Below, in pieces: positions 25,507-34,040 of a DNA stretch of 64,000 bases. Each line of letters begins with the position of its first letter. Position 1 is the first letter of the stretch. The stretch comes from Haliscomenobacter sp041740695 (lineage in GTDB: Bacteria; Bacteroidota; Bacteroidia; Chitinophagales; Saprospiraceae): assembly GCF_041740695.1 (NCBI RefSeq), contig NZ_JBGSLK010000006.1, positions 1 to 64,000 of the forward strand. Direction: 5' to 3'. The position numbers and the translations under genes were made by a program. A model generated the notes under the pieces. The model saw nothing but the letters and a program-made list of their open reading frames with translations, did not search any database and had not been told where the DNA came from.

Positions 25507-26595
25507 ATGAGAATTTTCTACCGGCTGAGCTGCTTTTTTTTGCTTTGCACTACGGTCCATCTGGGAGCCCAAGACATTCACTTTTCCCAGTACAACATGT
25601 CGCCCCTTACCCTAAACCCCGCCCAAGCCGGAGCTTTTTTTGGCACTGCCAGGATCGGTGGAATTTACCGGGATCAGTGGTTGTTTCTTCCCAAAGATTA
25701 TTCCACTCGTTCCTTTTTTATTGATGCCCCGGTCATCAAAGGTTTTCGCAAAAAACGCAACGACTGGGTCGGCGCTGGCTTTTCATTTTATGGCGACCGG
25801 GCAGGTACTTCTCGTTTGGGCTCCGCGCAGCAAGGTGCCATCAACGCATCTTACCATTTTGCACTGACCAAAAAAGGAGATCAACACTTGACTCTGGGGA
25901 TTTCAACCGGGAGCACCAAGTATTCAGTACGGGCAGATAGTTTGCGTTTTGAAGAAGATATTCTGGGGCCTGGTGGCGGTGGTGGACAAATTAGTTCTGA
26001 TCGGCAACGCTTCGGACAAGGCTCTAGTGATCCAGATAACCCTTATTTCGAATCTCAGGCATCGCGTACTTTTTCAGTTGGCTTGATGTTCAAATCGACC
26101 AATAAGGAAGGTGATTTGTTGGAGCTTGGGGTTTCTGCAGCACACATCAACGGCCCGGAATATGGCTTTGGCCTCGGCAATCGGGATACCACCGATACTG
26201 GTAAACGGGCCAACAAAGTTAAAAAACCAACTCGAACCATCTTTCATGGTTTGTACACCAAAAACCTGACCGATAAAATAAGCATTTCGCCCTCCCTTTT
26301 GTTCCAGTCGGTAGCGAATTCTACCGAGATTGTACCAGAATTAATGGGTGGCTACAAGTGGACCAAAGACATTCGTTTCAATGCGGGTTTGGGTTACCGC
26401 GTAGGGGATGCAGCCATCTTACTGTTGGGCGTAGACCACAAAGACCTGCGCATTGGTGCGTCCTGGGACATGCGTTTGGGCGAATTGTCCAGCGCCCGGG
26501 GCATCAAAGGTGGTTTTGAACTGGCGGCCAACTACATCATCAAGTTGTACAAAAAGCCCAATGTGCCACCTTCACTTTTGTGTCCAAGACTTTAA
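25507..26595 (+). CDS. PorP/SprF-like type IX secretion membrane protein
   Basis: The 362-residue protein has a signal peptide (about 1-23) ending in GAQDIHFSQYNMSPLTLNPAQAG, the hallmark start of PorP/SprF proteins, followed by a beta-barrel-like alternation (KGDQHLTLGISTG, GVSAAHINGPEYGF) and a C-terminus rich in aromatic strands. PorP/SprF are outer-membrane proteins linked to T9SS secretion and gliding; many genomes carry numerous paralogues that pair with type B substrates. Its neighbour, the OmpA protein 84 bp downstream, is a common partner. The paralogue's substrate is unknown. Confidence 0.9.
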   Translation: MRIFYRLSCFFLLCTTVHLGAQDIHFSQYNMSPLTLNPAQAGAFFGTARIGGIYRDQWLFLPKDYSTRSFFIDAPVIKGFRKKRNDWVGAGFSFYGDRAGTSRLGSAQQGAINASYHFALTKKGDQHLTLGISTGSTKYSVRADSLRFEEDILGPGGGGGQISSDRQRFGQGSSDPDNPYFESQASRTFSVGLMFKSTNKEGDLLELGVSAAHINGPEYGFGLGNRDTTDTGKRANKVKKPTRTIFHGLYTKNLTDKISISPSLLFQSVANSTEIVPELMGGYKWTKDIRFNAGLGYRVGDAAILLLGVDHKDLRIGASWDMRLGELSSARGIKGGFELAANYIIKLYKKPNVPPSLLCPRL

Positions 26596-26678
26596 ATTTA
26601 GTATGCCAATAGACGTTATGAACAGAGGGTTCTGGCCGACCAAACTTTTGTGCATAAAGTCTAATATCCTTAGTTGAT

Positions 26679-29219
26679 ATGAAAAGTTATTTTTCAATTT
26701 TGTTGTTGCTTCTTTTTGCTGGGCTTAGTTTACATGCTCAGCCCTTGCGCAAGTCTTCCCGGGAAGCAAATATGGAAGCTGCCGAGGCCGCTATGGCGGA
26801 CAAGAATTACTATCAGGCAGTCCTCCTGCTGGAAAAGGCTTACGAGGAAGTAGAAGATGAGTCGCTGCTACCACAATTGGCGGATATGAATTACCAACTG
26901 CGGGATTATACCAAAGCGGCGCGTTATTACCGGGCTTTGTTGCGCAAAGACAAACAGAACAACTTTGTCGAGCTGCGCTACAAATTTGGTCGTTCACTCA
27001 AGATGAACGGAGACTGTGAGGAAGCCCTGGATGAGTTCCAAAAATTCATCGGTGCCACCAAAGATGAAAAACTCAAGGAGTTGGCGCAATACGAAGTGAC
27101 GGGCTGTGAATTGGCCATGTCCAAAACCAAAGCTAAAGTAACACCCAAGGCTTTGGACAAAAACGTGAGCAACGCTTTTTCGGAGTATTCTCCGTCCTTG
27201 TACCGCGATGGTAGCCTCTATTACGTCAGTTTTGAAACCGACGAGGTGGTGATTGCTTCCGATTCTGCGGAGGAAAAAGGGGCCAAAATTTACAAAACTA
27301 CCAAAACGGATAAAGGCTGGAATAAACCCGAAGTGTTGGATCAAAAAATCAACCGCGAGGGTTACCAAACCTCCTTTGTATCCTTCTCACCCGATGGCAG
27401 TCGCATGTACTTCACCCGTGCGTTAATGCAAGGCAATGAAGTATCCGAAAGTAAAATATTCTTCAGCCAGGGCGGCGGCGACTCCTGGGGCGCTGCAGAG
27501 GAATGCACCGGTGTTAATGGCGAATATTTGTCACTACACCCCATAGTTGGCGAACTGTTTGGCAAAGAAGTGCTCTTTTTTACCTCCAATATGGATGGTG
27601 GACAAGGAGGTTTAGACCTCTATTATGCCACTTACAAAGGGGAAGGAGTATACGGTGATCCAATCAATTTGGGCCCAAAAATCAACACCCCTGGGGATGA
27701 AGTTACGCCGTTCTATTTTGATGGTACCCTGTACTTCAGTTCAAGCGGCCATCCCGGTTATGGTGGTCAGGATATTTTCTTTACAGTTTGGAATGGTCAG
27801 GTATGGAGCGAACCCCGCAACCTTGGCAATGGCTACAACTCTTCTACCGATGATCAATACTTCTCATTGGATCGGGAAGGGTACAAGGGCTTTTTTACCT
27901 CCAATCGCCCTGGCACCAACCGCTCAGTACGTGCCAAAACCTGCTGCGACGACATCTATGAGTTTGAAGTGCCACGTATCAAGGCAGATTTGGTAGTTGG
28001 GGTGTTTGACATCGCTAAAAAGCCACTCAAAGGTGGGACCACCAACCTCGGAACAGTTGCAACCACCGAAATTACCCCGGTTGATCAAAAACTCAATACC
28101 GATGGCAACCGCTTTGATTTCCCCTTGACATTGGACAAAGCCTATAAAGTTAAAGTGACCGTGCCCGGGTATTTCCCCGATAGCGCGCAGGTTTCCACGA
28201 TTGGCTTGAAAGAAACTAAGGTTTTGGAAAAAAGATTCTTCCTGAAAGCCCGTCCCGAAACCAAGGTGAAAGAAGAACCTGAATACGATACGGTTACTAC
28301 TGAGCAACCCATTCTTTTGGACAACATCGTTTATGGCTACGACGACGATAAAATCACGCCAGAATCCGAACCCGACCTCAATCTGGTTTTGGACCTGATG
28401 AAAAAATACCCCGAGATGGTCATCGAGCTAAGCTCACATACCGACTACCGGGGCCGGGATACCTACAACCAGGATTTGTCTCAACGCCGCGCTGAATCTG
28501 CGCGTAAATGGTTATTGGCAAAAGGAATCGCTTCTACCCGGATTCAGGCCAAAGGTTATGGTGAAGCTCAACCCAAACCTGTGAATGAAAAAATGGCGGG
28601 GGAGAACTTGTTCATGACCGTGAAAGATACCCTCACCCAGACCTTCATCGACAACCTGGAAACCAAGGAACAACAGGAAGCTGCACACCAGTTGAATCGC
28701 CGTACGGAGTTCAAAATTATCAAGGGGCCGACCAAAATTGTGATCAAACGGGCGGAATTGCGCAAAAAACCGACCACCACCAAACCTGCGCCCAACCGCA
28801 ATAAGTTGATTGATACGGTTCCGGTTCCTGCTCCAGTGAAAGATACCATTCACCGCTTCTCCACGCTGTATTATGCGAAAGACCTCAAAGGGGTTCCAGT
28901 TATGCAGTTCAAAATCCGCGAAGTAGATTTTGGCAAAGTGAAAAAGGGTGAGAAACGCGAATATACCTTTGAATTCACCAACAAAGGGGATGCTGAGCTC
29001 AAAATTGCCATCATCACCGCCTGTGATTGCACCACAACGGATTATTCCACCGATGCAGTGAAACCTGGCGAGTCGGGCAAAATCAAAGTGACTTTCGATA
29101 GCACCGATAAAACCGAAAGTGAAACCATCGATGTGGACATCATCCTGGAGAATACCATGCCGGGGAAGGATAGTCCAATTATCGAAAGGTTGCAGTACAA
29201 GTTTGAATTGGTGAAGTAG
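26679..29219 (+). CDS. OmpA-family protein with TPR, PD40 propeller and C-terminal DUF1573 domain
   Basis: The 846-residue protein has a signal peptide (1-19), TPR-like helices (about 25-145), a WD40-like PD40 beta-propeller (about 160-430, with SFSPDGSRMYFTR and FTSNRPG), a carboxypeptidase-regulatory-like domain (about 435-535), an OmpA peptidoglycan-binding domain (about 545-690, with YDDDKITPESEPDLNLVLDL and SSHTDYRGRDTYN) and, after a Pro-rich linker, a DUF1573 Ig-like domain (about 735-846, FGKVKKGEKREYTFEFTNKG and DCTTTDYS). The first four modules match T9SS-associated PorE-type proteins. The C-terminal DUF1573 module is an unusual addition. Confidence 0.87.
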   Translation: MKSYFSILLLLLFAGLSLHAQPLRKSSREANMEAAEAAMADKNYYQAVLLLEKAYEEVEDESLLPQLADMNYQLRDYTKAARYYRALLRKDKQNNFVELRYKFGRSLKMNGDCEEALDEFQKFIGATKDEKLKELAQYEVTGCELAMSKTKAKVTPKALDKNVSNAFSEYSPSLYRDGSLYYVSFETDEVVIASDSAEEKGAKIYKTTKTDKGWNKPEVLDQKINREGYQTSFVSFSPDGSRMYFTRALMQGNEVSESKIFFSQGGGDSWGAAEECTGVNGEYLSLHPIVGELFGKEVLFFTSNMDGGQGGLDLYYATYKGEGVYGDPINLGPKINTPGDEVTPFYFDGTLYFSSSGHPGYGGQDIFFTVWNGQVWSEPRNLGNGYNSSTDDQYFSLDREGYKGFFTSNRPGTNRSVRAKTCCDDIYEFEVPRIKADLVVGVFDIAKKPLKGGTTNLGTVATTEITPVDQKLNTDGNRFDFPLTLDKAYKVKVTVPGYFPDSAQVSTIGLKETKVLEKRFFLKARPETKVKEEPEYDTVTTEQPILLDNIVYGYDDDKITPESEPDLNLVLDLMKKYPEMVIELSSHTDYRGRDTYNQDLSQRRAESARKWLLAKGIASTRIQAKGYGEAQPKPVNEKMAGENLFMTVKDTLTQTFIDNLETKEQQEAAHQLNRRTEFKIIKGPTKIVIKRAELRKKPTTTKPAPNRNKLIDTVPVPAPVKDTIHRFSTLYYAKDLKGVPVMQFKIREVDFGKVKKGEKREYTFEFTNKGDAELKIAIITACDCTTTDYSTDAVKPGESGKIKVTFDSTDKTESETIDVDIILENTMPGKDSPIIERLQYKFELVK

Positions 29220-29224
29220 TTGGA

Positions 29225-29268
29225 AACTTACAGTAGTGATTTTTTGTTACATCACTACTGTAAGTTTT
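29225..29268 (+). terminator. Rho-independent-type terminator
   Basis: AACTTACAGTAGTGAT (29225-29240) pairs perfectly over 16 bp with ATCACTACTGTAAGTT (29251-29266), followed by a short T run. It lies 5 bp after the stop codon of the OmpA gene. Confidence 0.8.
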
Positions 29269-29290
29269 ACAATCATTTTAATTGATTTTT

Positions 29291-29542
29291 ATGCAAAAAC
29301 TCATTCTAAACATAGAAGAAAGTCGATATGGATTAATTCTTCAATTTTTAAAAACTTTGGATTATGTGAAAATTGAAGAAGAAGTTCCTTCTCCTAACCT
29401 AGAGCGAGAAGAGGTAAAGCCTAGCTCTGATAGTCAACTGTTCTTATTGCAAGAAACACTCAAAAAACAGACCTCCCCTCTTTTTCAGGATATTATTAAT
29501 CCTGTAGAATGGCAAAATCAACAAAGGAATGAGTGGTCGTAG
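29291..29542 (+). CDS. Putative antitoxin of a VapBC-like pair
   Basis: The ATG at 29291 (not the in-frame ATT at 29282) gives an 83-residue acidic protein, QKLILNIEESRYGLILQFL then VKIEEEVPSPN, without an AbrB or ribbon-helix-helix motif visible. It overlaps the PIN-domain toxin gene by 14 bp, the classic antitoxin-first order. Similar small proteins precede PIN toxins in Bacteroidota and cyanobacteria, from memory. It should bind and block the toxin and perhaps repress the operon; DNA binding is unsupported by the sequence. Confidence 0.7.
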   Translation: MQKLILNIEESRYGLILQFLKTLDYVKIEEEVPSPNLEREEVKPSSDSQLFLLQETLKKQTSPLFQDIINPVEWQNQQRNEWS

Positions 29543-29903
29543 ACTTTTGCTGGATTCCAATATCATTATTTATGTTGCAAAAAAACAATTAGACCCTGGA
29601 GGCTTTATTCAGCCCGAGGACGAGCTTTTTATTTCGGACATTTCATACATGGAGACTCTGGGCTATCCTTTTTCTGATGAAAATGAAAAACGAGAGACCA
29701 CAGCCATACTAGATGTTTTGTTCCGTTTCTCCATCGAAGAATCTATAGTCCAGAAAGTAGTTGAAATCAAGCAACAGCGCAGAATTAAGTTGCCAGATGC
29801 GATTATCGCAGCAACGGCAATCGTTCGCAACTGTGCAATAGTCACCAGGAATGTAAGCGACTTTCAAAACTTTGCAGGCCTTGTGGTTATTAACCCGATG
29901 TAA
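29529..29903 (+). CDS. PIN-domain ribonuclease toxin (VapC-like)
   Basis: The 124-residue protein has the PIN acidic residues: Asp8-9 in LLLDSNIIIY, Glu in SYMETLGYP (near 40) and Asp in KLPDAIIAATA (near 90), with a final ATRNVSDFQ pattern. PIN toxins of this group cut tRNA or rRNA when freed from the antitoxin. It overlaps the upstream antitoxin gene by 14 bp and is convergent with the TAXI gene, whose stop codon lies 15 bp away. The pair occupies an isolated 0.6-kb insert between unrelated genes. Confidence 0.85.
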   Translation: MSGRRLLLDSNIIIYVAKKQLDPGGFIQPEDELFISDISYMETLGYPFSDENEKRETTAILDVLFRFSIEESIVQKVVEIKQQRRIKLPDAIIAATAIVRNCAIVTRNVSDFQNFAGLVVINPM

Positions 29904-29917
29904 TATCTTGGCAGGGC

Positions 29918-31228
29918 TTAACTTCGCTTTAGTGCTCTTGACCGTTCTTTTAAAGCCTGATAGCCCATTTCCCAGGTGAATGAAAACAAGTGGAATCCCT
30001 CCAAATTGAGTACATCATTGTCCAAATCTTCCATTACTCGATTCAGTACATTGAGCATGGCTTCTCGTTTTAAATCCAGCCCTGCTAGGTCTTTTGTTTC
30101 TTGCAAATCATTGACAATGGCCATTACCTCCTTGGCATATTGATCTGCGGTATTCTTCTGCCGTTCAATCCGATTGGTGTACCAGCCCAAGGCACCAGAA
30201 ATAAGGGGCAAAAGGATCGAGATCAAAATGCCAAACAGCTCGATATTTTCGCTGAAAAAATTAGGCTTTTCCCGATCATAAAATGCTTGAGCGCCGGGAT
30301 GAAGTGGGATAAAGGTGCCTTGCCTTCCATCAGGCTGGGTGATTGAACCGCTTAGGTGTTGGTATTCCATTCCCAGCGCTTTGATCAGGTCATTGCGGCG
30401 CTCAAATAACAATTGGGTAAGCAGGCGCACAGCTTCCTTATCGGTTTGATCTCTAGCCACCAAAAGACGAGGCACTGCAATTGTATGGGTTATTTCCCCT
30501 GGAATATAGGGGCTGCCTCCATACGCACCGCGAGGGATGACGCCTGCGGCTAAGGAAGGTCGATCAATTCGAAAAGCATCAATGTCTTCAATGGGTACCA
30601 GTTTGGCTTTTCCTGAACGCAGCAAACCTTGCACAAAATGATTGCCAAGTGCTCTTACCGCAAAGGTTGCATCCAACGAGTCTAACATCATCCCTTGCTC
30701 AATTTCCTGATTGGACAAATGAAAGGCCTGGATGTCCGATTCTTGAATACCATAATAGTGGGCCAAAGCCCAGAAAGAACTGTACTGCCCACTTCCTTTT
30801 TCAGGCAAAGCAATTTTTTTGCCTTTGAGGTCGCGCATATGCTGAATACCACTGTTGTTGCGCACCACCAATTGAAACAAATCTGCATACAGAATAGCAA
30901 CAATACCACCATTGTCAGGAAAATGTTCTACATCGGCCTGAAGCAAGGCAAAGTCAGCACTTTTGCGGCTAATTGAGTCAGAATTGGCCTCCGACCCAGG
31001 CGTTTCAATGATGTCGAACCTTTTGATTTTGTAGGAATAATGTTCTCGCAATACCACTTTAATGGCTTGTGCAAAATGGTAACCTTCCCCATCTTTACGA
31101 CCAGCACAAATGTTGAGGTTGACCTGGCGGTAAAGTTTGAAATAAAAAGAGAGGGCAAACGAGGCCAGAAGAATCAACATGGAGACACTGGCAAAAATGA
31201 GGAGCCGTTTTAGGAGTTGAGGATGCAT
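29918..31228 (-). CDS. TAXI-family solute-binding protein, membrane anchored
   Basis: The start at 31228 follows from an N-terminal membrane segment (KRLLIFASVSMLILLASFALSF) right after HPQLL; frames further upstream read through the D1 palindrome. The 436-residue product has the TAXI pattern: LNICAGRKDGEGYHFAQAI, a DFALLQADVEHF segment, RDLKGKKIALPEKGSGQYS, and a second membrane helix near residue 320-345 followed by a coiled-coil tail. TAXI proteins normally feed TRAP transporters. No TRAP membrane genes are nearby. The gene is 40 bp downstream of the VanX-type dipeptidase gene on the same strand. Confidence 0.75.
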   Translation of the reverse strand: MHPQLLKRLLIFASVSMLILLASFALSFYFKLYRQVNLNICAGRKDGEGYHFAQAIKVVLREHYSYKIKRFDIIETPGSEANSDSISRKSADFALLQADVEHFPDNGGIVAILYADLFQLVVRNNSGIQHMRDLKGKKIALPEKGSGQYSSFWALAHYYGIQESDIQAFHLSNQEIEQGMMLDSLDATFAVRALGNHFVQGLLRSGKAKLVPIEDIDAFRIDRPSLAAGVIPRGAYGGSPYIPGEITHTIAVPRLLVARDQTDKEAVRLLTQLLFERRNDLIKALGMEYQHLSGSITQPDGRQGTFIPLHPGAQAFYDREKPNFFSENIELFGILISILLPLISGALGWYTNRIERQKNTADQYAKEVMAIVNDLQETKDLAGLDLKREAMLNVLNRVMEDLDNDVLNLEGFHLFSFTWEMGYQALKERSRALKRS

Positions 31229-31241
31229 GGTTGAGCGTTTG

Positions 31242-31261
31242 CCCACAAATAAATTCGTGGG
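31242..31261. repeat. Short palindrome, family D copy 1
   Basis: CCCACAAATAAATTCGTGGG is a 20-bp near-palindrome located between the dipeptidase stop and the TAXI start codon. Copies D2 (46586-46605) and D3 (46625-46644) share the ends CCCACG and CGTGGG around A/T-rich centres. Confidence 0.7.
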
Positions 31262-31268
31262 TTGGGGG

Positions 31269-31946
31269 TCATTTGCTGAGTTCTTCAAAGGGGATGTCCG
31301 TAATGTCAAAGCGTTGAAAGCCAATGAAATCGTAGTGCCACCACTCGTATTTGTAAATGGCGAAACCATGTTTGGTCATCACTTCGCGCAATATTGCCCG
31401 GTTTTTGCGTTCTTCTGCTGTGCCTCCTGCATAATCGTGGAAAGAACGTTCAGTGGTTTCGTCGTAGCCGGAGGGCATGGGCAGTTCTTTGCCCGTTTTA
31501 AGATTGATCAGGGTCAGGTCGATGGCACAACCCCGATTGTGTCTTGAACCATGCCAAGGTGCAGCCACAAAGGTGGTATCCCGAATGGCGGCGTAGAATA
31601 GGCAAGTGACGGCATAGGGGCGATAGCCATCAAAAACCTTGATGCCCAAACCCTGGGTATTGAGTTCGGCCTGGATTTTTTGCAAGGCTTCAACTACTGG
31701 CTTACGCGCAAAAGCCCGGGCCTGTTTGTACACCCGCTGGTGCACCAGGTTGTCTTTGGTGGCGTATTTGATGTCGAGTTTCACGGAGGGAATGGCTTTG
31801 ATGATTTCGACCAATTCATTCTCGGGATTTTCTACTACTTTTTGGCGATAACCCTCCAGGGTATTGACTACTTTTAGCCCACAAGACTGCCCCCGTAGCC
31901 CCACAAAACTTGTCAATACTAAAATCAACGGTAATAGCTTTTGCAT
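31269..31946 (-). CDS. D-alanyl-D-alanine dipeptidase (VanX/DdpX type, M15D)
   Basis: The start at 31946 gives a 225-residue protein with a signal peptide (QKLLPLILVLTSFVGLRG). The zinc motif S-x-H-x-x-G-x-A-x-D is present as SRHNRGCAIDLTL and the catalytic Glu/His as EWWHYDF near the end, the signature of D-Ala-D-Ala dipeptidases. It also has VFDGYRP. Such enzymes cleave the free dipeptide from cell-wall turnover; in resistance operons they serve vancomycin resistance, but no vanH/vanA neighbours exist here, so turnover is likelier. It is probably co-transcribed with the TAXI gene. Confidence 0.88.
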   Translation of the reverse strand: MQKLLPLILVLTSFVGLRGQSCGLKVVNTLEGYRQKVVENPENELVEIIKAIPSVKLDIKYATKDNLVHQRVYKQARAFARKPVVEALQKIQAELNTQGLGIKVFDGYRPYAVTCLFYAAIRDTTFVAAPWHGSRHNRGCAIDLTLINLKTGKELPMPSGYDETTERSFHDYAGGTAEERKNRAILREVMTKHGFAIYKYEWWHYDFIGFQRFDITDIPFEELSK

Positions 31947-32001
31947 AATGGTAGTGTTTGAGTAAGCTCTTTGTAAAAATGTTGGATAAAAATAACATTC
32001 C

Positions 32002-33873
32002 ATGGAACGATTATTAAAATTCGTGGCACTTTTCGCCGTTTTTTTGCCCATTTGCCTCGGAGCACAACCTTTCAAATTTGCCCACATCAGCGATACGCAT
32101 ATCGGTAGCGGCGCAACTGCCGCCGAAGACCTGGAGCGTACGGTACGCGACATCAATGCTCAAGCTGATATTGCATTTGTCATTCATTCAGGGGACGTTA
32201 CCGAATTTGGGTCGGATGTGGAACTAAAACAGGCCAAAAACATCCTTAGCCAGCTCAACAAACCCTTGTACATCGTACCTGGCAACCACGATACCAAGTG
32301 GTCCGAAAGTGGTTGCAATAGTTTCCGTGCCATTTTTGGCGCCGATCGATTCGTTTTTGACCATGCCGGGTATCGCTTCATTGGATGCAGCAGTGGCCCC
32401 AATATGCGCATGGCCCCAGGTTTGGTGCCTCGGGAGGATCTGGTTTGGCTGGATTCCATCCTTACCGCAACTCCAGCTACACAGCCCATCGTTTTTGTCA
32501 ACCATTACCCCCTGGATGAAGGTTTGGCCAATTGGTACCAAGTGCTGGAAAAATTGAAAAAACGCAATACCCAACTAGCCCTCTGTGGGCATGGCCACCG
32601 CAACAAATTCCTGGACGCAGCCGGTATTCCCAACGTGATGGGGCGTTCCAATTTGCGTGCCAAGGAGCCCGTGGGCGGGTATAACCTGGTCAATGTCCAG
32701 TTTGACACCCTGTATTATGCCGAACGCCGCCCGCTGCGTGCACAGGCACCAGAGGGCATTCAAGTGGTGGAAGCAGAAGGCGAAACCTTGCCCGTGTGGC
32801 ATAAAGTTTTTCTCTACAAACACCGCTACGAAAACACCGACCAGCCTCAGCCTGATTTTTCCGTCAACGAAAAGTTTTTCCAGGTCAAAACCATTTGGAA
32901 ATTTCAAGACAAAAGCGACGTGGGTGCAGGCATTGTAGCCAATGCCGAACTCGCCGTTTATCCCAATAGTGCTGGCCAAATTGTAGCCCTGGATGTAAAA
33001 ACGGGTAAAAAGTTGTGGCACTACACTACCCGAGGTAAAATATTCTCCACCCCCGCCCTTGCAACTGATCGGGTGGTGGTCGCTTCCACCGATAGCAATG
33101 TTTATTGTTTGAACCTCAAAACAGGTAAACTCCTTTGGAAAACCAAGACCGGAAAATCGATCGTCGCTTCACCTTTAATTGATGGCGAACTGGTGTACTT
33201 GGGAAGCTCCGAAGGCAAGTTTCGGGCACTGAACCTGAAAGACGGTAGCTCCCGTTGGACTTTTAATGGGGTGGTCGATTTTGTGGAAAGTACCCCATGT
33301 GTGGATGCCGACCGGGTTTACTTCGGCGATTGGGGCACCTTCTTTTATGCTTTGGACAAAAAAACGGGCAAATTCCTCTGGCGTTGGAGCAATGGGCAAA
33401 GTTCCCGCTTGTATTCCCCTGCCGCCTGCCTCCCGGTTGTAGCGGCTGGCAAGGTGTTTATCGCCGCGCCCGATCGCTATTTTACGGCACTGGATGCCGC
33501 TACAGGTAAAGAAGTGTGGCGGAGTAATTATGCCAAAGGCCGTGAATCAATCGGCATCTCCAGCGACCGCCAGGAACTGTACAGCAAAACCATGCAAGAC
33601 TCGCTAGTCGTTTTTAACCTGAAGGGAGAGAAAGCCTGGAGCCTCAACCTGAAATTTGGCTATGAAATTGGCCCTTCACCCACCGTGGAAAAAGATGGCA
33701 AAATTTACATTGCCAGCGATAAAGGTGTGATTTATGTGGTGGATCGTGAAAAACGGCAACTACTCTGGGCGCATAAATTGTCGAATGCCCTGGTCAACAA
33801 TGTTGTCCCACTTGGCAATGGGGAGATTCTGACCACCACGATGGATGGTTGGGTCGCAAGACTCAAAGAGTAA
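32002..33873 (+). CDS. Secreted metallophosphoesterase fused to a PQQ-like beta-propeller
   Basis: The 623-residue protein has a signal peptide (about 1-20), an N-terminal calcineurin-like metallophosphoesterase (about 25-230) with the metal motifs SDTHIGSG, HSGDVTEFG, VPGNHDTKW and CGHGHR, then a linker and a C-terminal beta-propeller of PQQ-type repeats (about 300-620) seen as V-x-A-x-x-x-K-T-G-K-x-L-W units (VALDVKTGKKLWHY, CLNLKTGKLLWKT, YALDKKTGKFLWRW, TALDAATGKEVWRS). The phosphoesterase would act outside the cytoplasm. The propeller is probably a protein or ligand scaffold, not a quinoprotein catalyst. It is divergent from the dipeptidase gene. Confidence 0.85.
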   Translation: MERLLKFVALFAVFLPICLGAQPFKFAHISDTHIGSGATAAEDLERTVRDINAQADIAFVIHSGDVTEFGSDVELKQAKNILSQLNKPLYIVPGNHDTKWSESGCNSFRAIFGADRFVFDHAGYRFIGCSSGPNMRMAPGLVPREDLVWLDSILTATPATQPIVFVNHYPLDEGLANWYQVLEKLKKRNTQLALCGHGHRNKFLDAAGIPNVMGRSNLRAKEPVGGYNLVNVQFDTLYYAERRPLRAQAPEGIQVVEAEGETLPVWHKVFLYKHRYENTDQPQPDFSVNEKFFQVKTIWKFQDKSDVGAGIVANAELAVYPNSAGQIVALDVKTGKKLWHYTTRGKIFSTPALATDRVVVASTDSNVYCLNLKTGKLLWKTKTGKSIVASPLIDGELVYLGSSEGKFRALNLKDGSSRWTFNGVVDFVESTPCVDADRVYFGDWGTFFYALDKKTGKFLWRWSNGQSSRLYSPAACLPVVAAGKVFIAAPDRYFTALDAATGKEVWRSNYAKGRESIGISSDRQELYSKTMQDSLVVFNLKGEKAWSLNLKFGYEIGPSPTVEKDGKIYIASDKGVIYVVDREKRQLLWAHKLSNALVNNVVPLGNGEILTTTMDGWVARLKE

Positions 33874-33912
33874 CGAGTTAGAAGTAACAATTCCGATGCA
33901 TAAGCCCTAATT

Positions 33913-34032
33913 GCTGAGGTGCCTCTTCGGTGCCTTTGGTTTCTTAGGTGGTAAAAATAAGTCCCTTCTACGAAGGAACGTTTCTCTTTTTCACCACCTA
34001 AGAAACCAAAGGCACCGAAGAGGCACCTCAGC
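33913..34032. repeat. Long perfect inverted repeat between convergent genes
   Basis: The 40-bp arms (33913-33952 and 33993-34032) are exact reverse complements, beginning GCTGAGGTGCCTCTTCGGTG. The 40-nt centre has a weaker inner pairing (GTCCCTTC with GAAGGAAC). No copy is seen elsewhere in the window. It separates the propeller protein gene and the aldo/keto reductase gene and could stop transcription from both sides. Confidence 0.92.
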
Positions 34033-34040
34033 TTAAAACT

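Noticed and set aside
31269..31946. Vancomycin resistance dipeptidase
   Set aside because: Only the VanX-type enzyme is present; vanH, vanA and vanRS neighbours are missing, so cell-wall turnover is the better reading.
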